From Mesobacillus jeotgali (GTDB taxonomy: Bacteria; Bacillota; Bacilli; Bacillales; Cytobacillaceae), in contig NZ_CP109811.1 in assembly GCF_014856545.2 (NCBI RefSeq), positions 3,714,001-3,778,000 of the forward strand: DNA of 64,000 nt, read 5' to 3'. Under the pieces are notes generated by a model that saw only the letters and a list, made by a program, of their open reading frames with translations, was not told the origin of the DNA and searched no databases. Position 1 is the stretch's first letter. Every line of letters starts with the position of its first letter. Positions 1-9,147 of the stretch are shown here, one piece after another. The position numbers were made by a program, and so were the translations under genes.

Positions 1-432
1 CTCTAAAAGCTCGGGATTCTGGTTATCTTCCTTGAAAAGCCTCAGCTTTACTTTTGTAGCGGTCGGAGCCCATAGCTTGAAAATGGCACTTTCAGGTGTA
101 TAGCTGACACCAAGGTCATTCCCGCCGTAAAAAAATAATGAATCAAATTCCTCCGTTCGGATGACTGCTCCGATTTGCAGATCCGTTTGTCCGCCATGCT
201 CATCTAAAATCACGTAAGTTTTACCTAACTCAGGCCTGATACTGCATAAGCAAATGTATTTTACTGCATCCTCCAGCAATACCTTCTCCTGGATTGCCAA
301 TGGCAAATCAACGCTTTCTCCTTTTAGGCGGAACTCATTGGAGGTTCCTTTAAAATATGAATAAGGAAGCAATACGGTAATAACATCCACTTGATCAAGA
401 TAGGCGTTAAATTCCCTTTCAATGGCAATCAT
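1..432 (-). CDS. amyX: Type I pullulanase, N-terminal part (partial at window edge)
   Basis: The start lies inside the window and the gene runs off the left edge; 144 codons are visible. Near residues 115-135 the translation has the block FKLWAPTATKVKLRLF, typical of the CBM48/isoamylase N-terminal domain of debranching glycosyl hydrolases. The preceding roughly 100 residues resemble the N-terminal module of Bacillus AmyX. Such enzymes hydrolyse alpha-1,6 branches of pullulan or glycogen-like glucans. No signal peptide is visible, so an intracellular enzyme is likely. Its ATG at 432 overlaps the end of the upstream lipid kinase gene by 14 nt, which suggests translational coupling. The catalytic domain is outside the window, so the exact subfamily is inferred. 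Confidence 0.8.
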   Translation of the reverse strand, partial: MIAIEREFNAYLDQVDVITVLLPYSYFKGTSNEFRLKGESVDLPLAIQEKVLLEDAVKYICLCSIRPELGKTYVILDEHGGQTDLQIGAVIRTEEFDSLFFYGGNDLGVSYTPESAIFKLWAPTATKVKLRLFKEDNQNPELLE

Positions 433-1396
433 TCATTTTCAACTCCTCGGTATGCCCTGGATTGCTTTTTCCAGATAGAATTTTCAAGGCTTTTGGACAT
501 GCCTGGATTTTCAGCGGTGTATGTCCGATTGCTTCACCGTCTGCATGCGGTAAAACTTCGGCAGTGGATTCAATGGTGATCGATTTACCGGTAAACTGCT
601 CAACCTCCTGGAATTTTGTATGCTTACCCCAGAAGACACTGATGAAAACCAATAACAGCTTCAATCTCGAGATCTGATGCACGACCGTTATGTCGAGAAT
701 CCCGTCATCCGGGAGAGCAGCTGGAGCGATCTTCATGCCCCCTCCGTAGTATGGCTGGTTCGAAACGGTGACAAACCAGGCTTTGCTGTATTTATAAACA
801 TTGCCATCAACCGTCACCTCTATTGGAACCGTCCTGAAAGTGAGCAGTTTTTTAATAAGAATATAAACATAGACCAGCCTTCCCAGTGAAAAACGGTTCA
901 GGAGGCCTTTCATCCGGGACTCATTTGAATCCTTTGCGACAGCAGCATCAAAACCTACTCCCATATTATTCATAAAATAGGTTTCCTGTAATTCATTGTG
1001 CTGAATTTTTCCGATATCGATTTCTGTTGGGTCACACCATTTATCGATCATCAAACGTAAAGCTAATGCTGACCTTTTCGGAATTAAGAATCCCCTTGAA
1101 AAATCATTCCCTGAACCGCCTGGAATGAACCCGATGGTTATGTTCGAGGAGGACGCCGCTCCGTTCACCACTTCATGCAATGTTCCGTCGCCTCCGACTG
1201 CCGCAATGATTGCGGGTTTGCCGTCAGCTTTTCGGGCTATAGACGCTGCCAGCTCTTGAGCATGCCCGGGGTATTCAGTAAAAACAGCAAGGTACGCAAT
1301 GTCCAGGTCCTCCAGCTCTATCTCTATGTTTCTCCAAATCTCCCGGCAGCTCCCATTTTTCGCATTGGGATTGACGATAAAATAGATCTTCTCCAT
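419..1396 (-). CDS. ytlR: Diacylglycerol kinase-family lipid kinase (YtlR-like)
   Basis: 325 residues with the nucleotide-binding signature of the DAGK catalytic domain: GGDGTLHEVVNG at about 68-79, then GFIPGGSGNDFSRG at about 91-104. The N-terminus FIVNPNAKNG is the usual first strand of YegS/DagK-like enzymes, and a C-terminal HADGE segment near 285 completes the fold. Members phosphorylate lipid or sphingoid substrates at the cytoplasmic membrane face; the substrate here cannot be read from sequence. It is followed with a 14-nt overlap by the pullulanase gene and preceded by ytlQ, the arrangement seen in B. subtilis. Length is normal for the family. Confidence 0.88.
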   Translation of the reverse strand: MEKIYFIVNPNAKNGSCREIWRNIEIELEDLDIAYLAVFTEYPGHAQELAASIARKADGKPAIIAAVGGDGTLHEVVNGAASSSNITIGFIPGGSGNDFSRGFLIPKRSALALRLMIDKWCDPTEIDIGKIQHNELQETYFMNNMGVGFDAAVAKDSNESRMKGLLNRFSLGRLVYVYILIKKLLTFRTVPIEVTVDGNVYKYSKAWFVTVSNQPYYGGGMKIAPAALPDDGILDITVVHQISRLKLLLVFISVFWGKHTKFQEVEQFTGKSITIESTAEVLPHADGEAIGHTPLKIQACPKALKILSGKSNPGHTEELKMNDCH

Positions 1397-1431
1397 ATGA
1401 TCAACCTTTTTCTAATTAATAGGTCCTTTTA

Positions 1432-2388
1432 TTATTCGCTCTTCGGATTGTTATCCCACTCAAGCCTTCTGACGGATGTTGTCTGGCCGTACTGCAGAAG
1501 AACCTGTGCTGCTTTTAATTGCATATGCTTCAATGGAGATTTCATGCCTCTCAGGGCCATGAACCATTCCTCGAAATTTCGTTTTTCAATGAATTGAACG
1601 CCATAAGGCGGCTGTGGATAGTCGATGAACCCATTCCTGCTGATCAGCAGTTTTTGCACTGGAAGCTCAACATCGTACATATCAAAAAGAGTCTTGGCGA
1701 TTTTCTCTGTCCGGTTAAGCGCAATCAGCGGATTCAGGATTTTCTTTTCCTTATTCTTCGTTTTCTTGATCCAGAAGCGGTCCTTGGACCCTACATAAGC
1801 TGCATTCTCTTCGTTCTCGATGAACGAAATGCACATGGCTGCAGCTGGAGTGATGATGATCAACTCTGCTTCGACCGGAGCTTTTTTTAATAAAAATATA
1901 GGTTTATATAAAATGAGAAAGGTATCGGGAAATCGCTGCAGTAAAAATTTCAGGGTCGGATCGCTGAAAAATTCTTTTGCAATGAATGACCTTTCCGTCA
2001 ATGTCGAGCTGGCCCATTTTAGCTGGAATGGCAGCAACCCATCGAGGAAGTGCTGTTTTAATTCCTCAATTGTCTTTAAGTGACTGATTGAATCCAACAT
2101 ACCATCGTCCATCAAATGATCCTGGTCTTCCGTATGTTCCCGTGTGCCCTCCTCCTTCACGGGCTCTGGCTGGCGCGCCATGCTTTTGAGCTTATGAAGG
2201 AGATTATTCGGCTGCTCCTCCTGCTGGATATCAAAGTGATTTTTAATAGTTTGTTCAGGACCGTTTTCCCATTTCTCCCTAATTCCCTCCCATTGTTTTT
2301 TCTTCAGACGGACATATCTGGAGGGATAAAGGTAAATGTCCTGTGCATACCGTGATACATAGTCCTGAAGCTTGATTAATTGTGCCAT
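1432..2388 (-). CDS. ytlQ: YtlQ-like protein with degenerate NERD-type domain
   Basis: 318-residue protein of unknown function, located as in B. subtilis between ytlP and ytlR. Residues about 170-240 (ELIIITPAAAMCISFIE, then a KILNPLIALNRTEKIAK segment) resemble the core of nuclease-related NERD domains, in which a hydrophobic strand is followed by an E-x-K and later an NP-Q motif. The catalytic E-x-K is not obvious, so a non-catalytic relative is possible. No signal peptide or membrane segment is visible. ATG at 2388 follows an AGGTCG-like ribosome site. The domain assignment is inference from pattern only. Confidence 0.7.
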   Translation of the reverse strand: MAQLIKLQDYVSRYAQDIYLYPSRYVRLKKKQWEGIREKWENGPEQTIKNHFDIQQEEQPNNLLHKLKSMARQPEPVKEEGTREHTEDQDHLMDDGMLDSISHLKTIEELKQHFLDGLLPFQLKWASSTLTERSFIAKEFFSDPTLKFLLQRFPDTFLILYKPIFLLKKAPVEAELIIITPAAAMCISFIENEENAAYVGSKDRFWIKKTKNKEKKILNPLIALNRTEKIAKTLFDMYDVELPVQKLLISRNGFIDYPQPPYGVQFIEKRNFEEWFMALRGMKSPLKHMQLKAAQVLLQYGQTTSVRRLEWDNNPKSE

Positions 2389-2424
2389 TATTCGACCTGC
2401 CTTTAATCCTGCTTCCCATTCAAA

Positions 2425-2991
2425 TCAAGACCGGGAAGCAAACGGGAATAGTGTTATTGGTTCATATTTTGGACTTTTCCCCAAATGAGTCTTGTACAAA
2501 ACGACCCTCTCAGCTTGAAAAGTTAGTTCTTTGTTAAAAGGGTTGACTGCATCCAGCTGGCCCGCTTGGAAGTCTTCTTCGCCTGCCCATTTCCTCGCCA
2601 TGGTGATATGTGGGCTGAACGGGCGTGTTTCAAGGGTAAAACCAGCGGCAATGCATGCAGAAAAAACCTTTTCTCTTACTTCATTCAATTGTGTGGATTT
2701 TTCAAGACCGGCCCAAAAAATCCTTGGAGAATCCTTTCGGCCGAAGGTGCCTAATTGATTGATCTCCAGTTTAAAAGCTGGTGTATTGTTCAATGCTGCC
2801 TCAATCACTTCATTGGCAGCCTTTATTTTCGCTTCAGGTGCATTTCCGAGGAAAGCAAGCGTGATGTGTAAATCCTGTGGATGTACCCAGGTTTTAAAAG
2901 GCATGTTTTCCTTCAAGCTGTGGATTGTCTCCTCCAGTATTGCTTTTGTCTCCCCCGGAAGTTCGAGAGCATAGAAATAATGCGTATGCAA
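2425..2991 (-). CDS. thpR: RNA 2',3'-cyclic phosphodiesterase / 2'-5' RNA ligase family
   Basis: 188 residues with the two HxT motifs that define the 2H phosphoesterase superfamily: LHITLAFLG at about 45 and SPHITMARK at about 127. ThpR (YtlP in B. subtilis) opens 2',3'-cyclic phosphates on RNA ends, and bacterial members were first described as 2'-5' RNA ligases. The start is a TTG at 2991, placed seven bases after AAAGGGTG; the first ATG-like alternatives would cut into the first strand HYFYALELP. It stands at the head of the ytlP-ytlQ-ytlR-amyX series, all on the minus strand with short gaps, so one operon is likely. Confidence 0.88.
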   Translation of the reverse strand: MHTHYFYALELPGETKAILEETIHSLKENMPFKTWVHPQDLHITLAFLGNAPEAKIKAANEVIEAALNNTPAFKLEINQLGTFGRKDSPRIFWAGLEKSTQLNEVREKVFSACIAAGFTLETRPFSPHITMARKWAGEEDFQAGQLDAVNPFNKELTFQAERVVLYKTHLGKSPKYEPITLFPFASRS

Positions 2992-3210
2992 TCAAATACA
3001 CCCTTTCTTGTCCACTTGAATTTATTGTAGCAAATGGCATGTAATATTGGCAGAATTTCCTTATAAACATTTCTAATCCATACAAGTTGATAGGAATAGT
3101 CTTTTTTTATATGATAAAAAGAAGCTATAGTTATTTTTCAGTTGCTTATCATCAATTATTCACTAAATTGGAATACTAAAGCAGTCCATCACGATCAAGG
3201 AGGCTATCAC

Positions 3211-4146
3211 ATGAGAGTCGTTAATAATATCGCGTCATTAATTGGCGAAACGCCGCTTGTAAAATTGAACAAGTTGGCACCCGAGGGCGGGGCAGCGGTT
3301 TACCTCAAGCTTGAATACTTCAACCCTAGCAAAAGCGTAAAAGACAGGGCTGCATTCAACATGATTGTTTCAGCTGAAAATGAAGGAAAGCTGAAGCCCG
3401 GTTCTACAATCATCGAGCCCACAAGCGGAAACACAGGCATCGGCCTGGCAATGAATGCAGCAGCAAGAGGCTATAAAGCAATCCTAGTCATGCCGGACAC
3501 GATGACAGAAGAGAGGATTAATTTGTTGAAAGCCTATGGAGCTGAGGTCGTGTTAACGCCAGGCGACGAAAAAATGCCAGGTGCGATCAAAAAGGCGGAA
3601 GAGTTAGTAAAGGAAATTCCAGACAGCTTCATGCCAATGCAGTTTGAAAATGGAGCAAATCCAGACGCCCACAGGCAAACAACAGCAAGAGAAATCATCG
3701 AGGCGATGGAAGAACTGAAAAAGCCTCTCAGCGCGTTCGTTGCTACCGCTGGAACTGGCGGAACGATCACCGGAACAGGCGAAGCCCTGAAAGATGAATT
3801 TACGGAACTGGCTGTACACGTTGTTGAACCTGCTGGGTCCCCAGTGCTATCCGGCGGCAAGCCCGGCAAGCACAAACTGGTCGGCACAAGCCCTGGCTTC
3901 ATCCCTAAAATCCTCAATCAGGATGTTTATGAAAAAATCCATAAAATCGAGGATGAAGATGCCTATGAAACAGCTCGAAGACTGGCCAAAGAAGAAGGCA
4001 TTCTTGTCGGCCCATCATCAGGAGCTGCTTGCTTCGCCGCCATCAATGTCGCCAAGGACCTGAAGCCCGATGAAGTCGTCATTTGTATAGCCTGTGATAC
4101 TGGAGAAAGATATCTATCCAGTGATTTATTCAGGTTTGAAGATTAG
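3211..4146 (+). CDS. ytkP: PLP-dependent cysteine synthase family protein (YtkP-like)
   Basis: 311 residues, fold type II PLP enzyme of the CysK/CBS family. The Schiff-base lysine lies in PSKSVKDRAA (about residue 44), the substrate loop is EPTSGNTGIG (about 70), and the phosphate-binding glycine loop is TAGTGGTITG (about 176). Members make cysteine from O-acetylserine and sulfide, though paralogues such as YtkP may use other substrates. The start at ATG 3211 is preceded by AAGGAGG at proper spacing; an upstream in-frame extension to 3142 lacks a ribosome site. It is a single plus-strand gene ending in a strong terminator shared with the convergent speD. Confidence 0.9.
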   Translation: MRVVNNIASLIGETPLVKLNKLAPEGGAAVYLKLEYFNPSKSVKDRAAFNMIVSAENEGKLKPGSTIIEPTSGNTGIGLAMNAAARGYKAILVMPDTMTEERINLLKAYGAEVVLTPGDEKMPGAIKKAEELVKEIPDSFMPMQFENGANPDAHRQTTAREIIEAMEELKKPLSAFVATAGTGGTITGTGEALKDEFTELAVHVVEPAGSPVLSGGKPGKHKLVGTSPGFIPKILNQDVYEKIHKIEDEDAYETARRLAKEEGILVGPSSGAACFAAINVAKDLKPDEVVICIACDTGERYLSSDLFRFED

Positions 4147-4170
4147 CATTCAAAAAGCTCAATACAAAGA

Positions 4171-4196
4171 GGCGTGTGGTCATCCACACGCCTTTT
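4171..4196. terminator. Terminator between ytkP and speD
   Basis: A perfect 9-bp stem GGCGTGTGG/CCACACGCC with a TCAT loop is followed by TTTT on the plus strand. It can serve both convergent genes, although the T tract is better for ytkP. Confidence 0.85.
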
Positions 4197-4202
4197 AACT
4201 CG

Positions 4203-5051
4203 CTATTTATCCATCTCTTCCTCTTCATCTTCAAAAATCGTTCCCGAATGAAGTGTCACTCCTGACACGATTTCTTCCATTTCATCCTGAATCCTTTCAG
4301 TGATTTCCTCGCGTTCTTCAGGAGATAATTCCTCTTTTGTATAGCCGAAAAGGTAATTATCCAGATCAAACTCTCTCAGCTTGCACTTCGTATGGAAGAT
4401 GTTTTCCTGATACACATTGATATCGACCATATCGAATTGATCTTTTACATTCTCGGGGATGTAGTTTTGGATCGAGCTGATATCGTGGTCGATGAACAAT
4501 TTATTGCCATCTTTATCACGTGTAAAGCCTCTTACCTTATAATCGATTGTCATGACATCAGTTTCGAAGGAATGGATAAGGTAATTCAACGCCTTCAGCG
4601 GCGAGATTTCCCCGCATGTCGAAACATCGATATCAGCCCTGAATGTACTGATTCCCTCGTCCGGGTGGAATTCCGGATACGTATGGACGGTAATATGGCT
4701 CTTGTCCAGCTGCAGGACCACATTGTCAGGCAGCGGACCCGGCGACTCATCATACGCTTCATCAGGAACCTCGACGACCGGTCCTTCAGAAACAAGTATG
4801 GTCACACTTGCCCCCTGCGGCACATAGTCCTGCTTGGCCACATTCAGGACATGGGCACCAATGATATCTGAAACGTGAGTGAGGATTTTTGTCAGCCTTT
4901 CTGCATTATACTGTTCATCAATATAATCAAGATAAGCTTCACGCTCTTCCTTTGTCTTGGTATAACAGATGTCATACATATTAAAACTTAATGATTTCGT
5001 CAGATTATTGAATCCATGCAATTCAATATGCTGTTCCGAAGTGATTTTCAT
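4203..5051 (-). CDS. speD: S-adenosylmethionine decarboxylase proenzyme, long form
   Basis: 282 residues. It matches the longer E. coli type SpeD rather than the roughly 125-residue B. subtilis SpeH type. The self-cleavage serine that becomes the pyruvoyl group lies in [13 protein letters not shown] (about residue 113); [15 protein letters not shown] (about 140) carries the conserved catalytic Cys. The product decarboxylated SAM supplies aminopropyl groups for spermidine. The start is ATG 5051 after GGGGGA; the frame extends upstream to 5168 but those residues are unlike the family. No spermidine synthase gene is adjacent. The C-terminus is very acidic (EDEEEEMDK). Confidence 0.9.
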   Translation of the reverse strand: MKITSEQHIELHGFNNLTKSLSFNMYDICYTKTKEEREAYLDYIDEQYNAERLTKILTHVSDIIGAHVLNVAKQDYVPQGASVTILVSEGPVVEVPDEAYDESPGPLPDNVVLQLDKSHITVHTYPEFHPDEGISTFRADIDVSTCGEISPLKALNYLIHSFETDVMTIDYKVRGFTRDKDGNKLFIDHDISSIQNYIPENVKDQFDMVDINVYQENIFHTKCKLREFDLDNYLFGYTKEELSPEEREEITERIQDEMEEIVSGVTLHSGTIFEDEEEEMDK

Positions 5052-5207
5052 TTCTGTTCCCCCTGTTCGGTATTCTGCTGTAGTTTGTCTGAGTAAGAAA
5101 AAAAGCAGGTATCCAGATGATTTAAATATTTTTATGATACCCATTCCTGCCAGGAAAAAACAAATCAAGCGATAAAACCTTCAGGTACCCTTCTTTGAGC
5201 AAAAAAT

Positions 5208-5233
5208 AACCTGCAGCGTTAAAACTGCAGGTT
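5208..5233 (-). terminator. Terminator after dat
   Basis: The 9-bp stem AACCTGCAG/CTGCAGGTT is followed on the minus strand by ATTTTTT, just after the dat stop codon. Confidence 0.85.
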
Positions 5234-5238
5234 AATAA

Positions 5239-6093
5239 TTATAATTGGCCGCACTGGCTTTCAATTTCTGCTTTAAAAAGTTTTTGGAGATTCGTTGTGA
5301 CAGGGCCTGGCTCTCCGTTTCCTACAGGCTTACCATCGACTTCTACAATTGGCATGACTTCGACGGTCGTACCCGATGAAAAGACCTCGTCAGCAGCAGA
5401 CAATTCATCAAGCGTATAGGCTCGTTCCTCAAAAGCAATGTTCTCATTTCTGCAAATCTCAAGAACCTTCTGTCTTGTGATTCCATTAAGGATCAAATTG
5501 TCAGCCTGATGCGTGATGATCACGCCGTCTTTTACAATTGAAATGTTGGAGTGGCTTCCTTCGGTAACAGTTTCCCCACGGTGAAGAATCGCCTCAAAAC
5601 AGCCAGCCTCTGCTGCCTTTTGTTTCGAAAGCAAATTCCCAAGCAAATTCAAGCTTTTAATATCGCAGCGAAGCCAGCGAATGTCTTCATCAAGGATCGT
5701 TCTGACCCCTTTTTCCATGGAATCCACAGGGCGTGCCACCTTACGCGTGTACGCGACAAACGTTGGTGCCACATCTCCCCCTGGGAAAACATGGTTGCGC
5801 GGTGAAGTTCCTCTTGTAAACTGCATATACACGATCCCAGTGTCCAATTCATTTTTCGAAATCAGGTCTTCCATTTTTGACTCAAGCTCACTAGGGCCAT
5901 ATGGAAGCTTCATCCTGATTTTTTCTGCACTTTCAACGAGTCTGTTCAGATGCTCTTTACCAGTGAACATTTTGCCGTTATAAACCCGGATTACTTCATA
6001 AACACCATCGCCAAATTGATACCCTCTGTCCTCGATGTCTACCTTGGCGACGGCTCTGTCAAGAATCTCTCCGTCTACAATTACATATTCCAT
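5239..6093 (-). CDS. dat: D-amino-acid transaminase
   Basis: 284 residues, fold type IV PLP aminotransferase. The active-site lysine is in CDIKSLNLLGN (about residue 145), and the PLP-binding segments TEGSHSNIS (about 177) and SSGTTVEVMPI (about 239) are present. The enzyme interconverts D-alanine and 2-oxo acids with D-glutamate, supplying D-glutamate for peptidoglycan. In the B. subtilis group it also neighbours the dipeptidase gene. RBS GGAGGGG precedes ATG 6093. The 55-base gap from pepV upstream suggests co-transcription, and the gene ends in its own terminator. Confidence 0.92.
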   Translation of the reverse strand: MEYVIVDGEILDRAVAKVDIEDRGYQFGDGVYEVIRVYNGKMFTGKEHLNRLVESAEKIRMKLPYGPSELESKMEDLISKNELDTGIVYMQFTRGTSPRNHVFPGGDVAPTFVAYTRKVARPVDSMEKGVRTILDEDIRWLRCDIKSLNLLGNLLSKQKAAEAGCFEAILHRGETVTEGSHSNISIVKDGVIITHQADNLILNGITRQKVLEICRNENIAFEERAYTLDELSAADEVFSSGTTVEVMPIVEVDGKPVGNGEPGPVTTNLQKLFKAEIESQCGQL

Positions 6094-6148
6094 CCTCTTT
6101 CCCCTCCTGGTTGTTCGGGCATACCCTTATTCAATACAAATTGCTCAT

Positions 6149-7564
6149 TTATTTTGCCAATTCATAAATTGCCTGTGCATAAATCGCTGTTGCTCTGAGA
6201 AGGTCCTCAATGATCATATACTCATCCTTCTGGTGAGCAATGTCAGGTCTTCCTGGGAAAAGCGGTCCAAATGCCACACCTGATTTCAGTGACCTAGCAT
6301 ATGTTCCGCCGCCGATTGAAATGAGTTCCGCTTTTTCACCAACCTGCTCTTCGTATACTTTTTTCAAGGTCTGGACAAGGAAATCACTTTCATCGACATG
6401 GTGCGGATTCGAATTTGAGAAATTCTCGATGGTCAGCCCTTCAGCCTCTAACACTTGATTTAAGATTTCCTTTGTCTTCTCTAGGTCGGTCGTTACAGGA
6501 TAGCGCATGTTCAATCCAGCGCGGCCACCTTTAGCCTTTGAGTAAGACAGCTTGCCGACATTGATCGTCAGGTCCCCGGTAATGTCATCTGCATAAGCGA
6601 CGCCCAGTTCTCGGCCGCGTGAATCTTTGCCCAAGTACTTGGCTACGAATTGAAAGAATTTTTCACTGCTTCCATCAAGGTTCATCTCAGAGAGGAAGCT
6701 AGCCATAAGCAAGCCAGCATTTTTGCCATTGTCAGGCTCCATGCCGTGTGCTGATACACCTTCAAGCTCAAGGATTAACTTGCCGCTTTCTACAACAGCT
6801 CTGCCATCCAATTCATTGTTCCTTTTGAATTCATCAAAGCGCTGGACAACATCTGTTTGCCCTTGCTGAACGACCAATTCTACCTTAGCAAAATCAGGTA
6901 CCATATTATAGCGGCGACCGGATGAAAACTCGATTACCTCTGCATCAAAATCTTCTTTTTCAATTCCGGCTGCTTTTGAAACTAAGTCATAATCAGCAAT
7001 CCCTTTTTCAGCGTAAATGATCGGAAAGTCGGCATCAGGCGCAAAGCCCATCGCTGGCATTTCCTCATGTTCAAAATAATGGTCAACACAGCGCCATTCG
7101 CTCTCCTCATCCGTACCAATGATCATCCTGACACGCTTATTAAGGGGCAAGCCTGATTCTTTAACGATTTTCATCGCATAATAGGCTGCCATCGTCGGCC
7201 CTTTGTCGTCGATCGCGCCGCGGGCATAGATTTTCCCGTCGCGGATTTCTGCACCATAAGGATCACTTGTCCAGCCGTCTCCTTCTGGTACTACATCAAC
7301 ATGGCAAAGCACTCCGACGATTTCCTCTCCCTGCCCGAATTCAAGGTGTCCAGCCAGATTGCCGACATTTTTGGCCGTAAAACCATCCTTTTCACCAAGC
7401 TGAAGCATGAAATCCAATGCTTCTCTGACACCCTCGCCTAGCGGTGCCTCAGCTGTAGCATTTTCCTCATCGAGCACACTCTTGATTTTAAGCAAGTCCT
7501 GAGCGTCCTTAATTAAATCAGATTCTCTTTTTTCTACTTCCTTCGTCCAGTTGATTGAAGTCAT
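6149..7564 (-). CDS. pepV: Dipeptidase PepV (M20 zinc peptidase)
   Basis: 471 residues, full length for PepV of Gram-positive bacteria. The metal-binding motifs of M20 enzymes are readable: GVLCHVDVVPEGDGW (about 84), GAIDDKGPTMA (about 115, bridging Asp), TDEESEW (about 150, general base Glu and metal Glu), and a C-terminal GGGTYARSL segment with HQKDEYM (about 440). It cleaves dipeptides with an N-terminal hydrophobic residue in the cytoplasm. RBS GGAGG precedes ATG 7564. It is probably transcribed together with dat downstream. Confidence 0.92.
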   Translation of the reverse strand: MTSINWTKEVEKRESDLIKDAQDLLKIKSVLDEENATAEAPLGEGVREALDFMLQLGEKDGFTAKNVGNLAGHLEFGQGEEIVGVLCHVDVVPEGDGWTSDPYGAEIRDGKIYARGAIDDKGPTMAAYYAMKIVKESGLPLNKRVRMIIGTDEESEWRCVDHYFEHEEMPAMGFAPDADFPIIYAEKGIADYDLVSKAAGIEKEDFDAEVIEFSSGRRYNMVPDFAKVELVVQQGQTDVVQRFDEFKRNNELDGRAVVESGKLILELEGVSAHGMEPDNGKNAGLLMASFLSEMNLDGSSEKFFQFVAKYLGKDSRGRELGVAYADDITGDLTINVGKLSYSKAKGGRAGLNMRYPVTTDLEKTKEILNQVLEAEGLTIENFSNSNPHHVDESDFLVQTLKKVYEEQVGEKAELISIGGGTYARSLKSGVAFGPLFPGRPDIAHQKDEYMIIEDLLRATAIYAQAIYELAK

Positions 7565-8039
7565 TCTTCCAAACCTCCATATCTTGTTCTATATGTATTT
7601 CCCTTAAGAATTACACTTAAGCCCGGCAATGTTCTTATTGTACCTTAAGTTTCAAGTTGAAAACTTGATTTTTATTTTACTCCTGTTAACCACAATTCGT
7701 AAACTGCAGCACATTAGATATTTTTTCTCAATTTTCTAATAACTGTCATAATTAACCTGTTTAAGACCATATCGTTAAGTATATAAACGATTTGAAGGGA
7801 GGCAGTTATCTAAATTAATTGTTAATTTTTCATAAAAAACAGTGAATAATCTGGAATTTTACATTATTAAAGTGTAAAATAGTCCAAAAGGTAAGACATC
7901 TTATGATTGCCTTTTAAAAATGGACGCAAAAGGAGCTGTCTGGAAAGAAGAAAACTACATACTTGGGGATTCGTCTTCAATCAATAGTCGGTTGCAGGAA
8001 TATGACAAAGGGGTTTAAAAAAGGATAGGGAGTGGTTGT
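7565..8039. other. Gene-free stretch between pepV and ytzE
   Basis: 475 AT-rich bases between divergent genes. They must hold the promoters of pepV and ytzE, but no promoter of clear quality can be assigned. A 32-codon frame at 7920-8018 has no ribosome site and is not counted as a gene. Confidence 0.4.
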
Positions 8040-8261
8040 TTGAAACCTTCGACTAACCGGATGATAAACCGCATCAAATCCATCTACATGTATATATGTC
8101 AGAATGGTACTGTCACAACTCAAGATCTTGTAGAGGAATTCGGAATTACTCCTCGAACCATCCAGAGGGATTTGAATGTCCTGGCTTATAACGACTTAGT
8201 GAAAAGTCCGAGCCGAGGTAAATGGACAACGACCCAGAAAAAGGTGAAGATGTCGTCTTAA
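8040..8261 (+). CDS. ytzE: Small DeoR-type HTH regulator YtzE
   Basis: 73 residues consisting of little more than a DeoR-family winged HTH: VTTQDLVEEFGITPRTIQRDL (residues 24-44, quoted here as VTTQDLVEEFGITP then RTIQRDL) is the recognition helix region. It matches B. subtilis YtzE closely in length and sequence. There is no sugar-binding effector domain. The start is a TTG at 8040 with GGATAGGGAGTGG just upstream. Its target is unknown. It converges on the pseudouridine synthase gene with a shared terminator. Confidence 0.88.
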   Translation: MKPSTNRMINRIKSIYMYICQNGTVTTQDLVEEFGITPRTIQRDLNVLAYNDLVKSPSRGKWTTTQKKVKMSS

Positions 8262-8290
8262 GAAGACTGTTAGAATTTCATAATAAAAAA

Positions 8291-8322
8291 AGAAATCGCC
8301 TGAGCTCGTCTCAGCGATTTCT
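8291..8322. terminator. Bidirectional terminator between ytzE and the pseudouridine synthase gene
   Basis: The stem AGAAATCGC...TGAG/CTCA...GCGATTTCT has one bulged base and is flanked by runs of A and T on both sides, so it can stop transcription from either direction. Confidence 0.85.
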
Positions 8323-8326
8323 TTTT

Positions 8327-9043
8327 TTATACCTCATAATTTTGCAGCATTTCCACTTCTTCATCGGTAAGTTCCCTGTATTCCCCAAGCTCCAGCGTTT
8401 CATCGAGCTTCAGCGGACCCATCGATAATCGTTTCAGATAAATGACCCTTTTTCCGACAGCTTCGAACATCCGCTTCACCTGATGGAATTTCCCTTCGGT
8501 AATCGTCAGCTCAATATCAGACGTTAAGCCTGATTTTAAGATAACAAGTTCACCCGGTTTTGTTTCATAGCCATCATCGAGTGTGACGCCTTTTTTAAAC
8601 GCTTCGATATCTTCTTCCGTCACTTCTCCCTCAATTACCGCGAAATATGTCTTGGGGACATGTTTTTTTGGAGATAAGAGCCTGTGGGAAAGCTGTCCAT
8701 CATTCGTGATCAGCAAGAGGCCCTCCGTATCCTTATCAAGCCTCCCTACCGGAAATGGCTCAAATACCTGGTCTTCAATCTCAAGAAGGTCGATGACCGT
8801 CTCATCACGGTTATCCTCAGTCGCGGAGATGACACCAGGCGGCTTGTTCATCATTAGATAAATAAATTCTCGGTAATGAATTTCTTCCCCGTTTAATGTG
8901 ATCGAATCGTTTTCAGGATCCACATGGTGCTTTGCATCTTTAACAATTGCGTTATTTACTTTTACAGCACCGTCTTTTAAAAGTTTCTTTACATCTTTCC
9001 TGCTTCCGTATCCAAGATTGGAAAGCACTTTATCGATTCTCAT
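8327..9043 (-). CDS. RsuA-family 16S rRNA pseudouridine synthase
   Basis: 238 residues. It has an N-terminal S4 RNA-binding domain (MRIDKVLSNLGYGSRKDVKK), then the RsuA catalytic motif GRLDKDTEGLLLITNDG (about 103-119) with the catalytic Asp. It isomerises a uridine, most likely in 16S rRNA as in RsuA and B. subtilis YtzG, but the target base is inferred from family only. The start at 9043 is chosen because AAAGGAGGTACAAAA precedes it; the longer frame to 9085 lacks such a site. It stands convergent with ytzE. Confidence 0.9.
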   Translation of the reverse strand: MRIDKVLSNLGYGSRKDVKKLLKDGAVKVNNAIVKDAKHHVDPENDSITLNGEEIHYREFIYLMMNKPPGVISATEDNRDETVIDLLEIEDQVFEPFPVGRLDKDTEGLLLITNDGQLSHRLLSPKKHVPKTYFAVIEGEVTEEDIEAFKKGVTLDDGYETKPGELVILKSGLTSDIELTITEGKFHQVKRMFEAVGKRVIYLKRLSMGPLKLDETLELGEYRELTDEEVEMLQNYEV

Positions 9044-9147
9044 TTTTGTACCTCCTTTATTCATATGGGCAGGTGCCCATTCCATTTCTTGCTAGCTTAC
9101 ATAGACTAATATCATACTTTACATCAGATTATGAGGAGATGACCTGA

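Noticed and set aside
7920..8018. 32-codon frame upstream of ytzE
   Set aside because: No ribosome-binding site, no recognisable similarity, and the position is just before the ytzE ribosome site. Likely chance.
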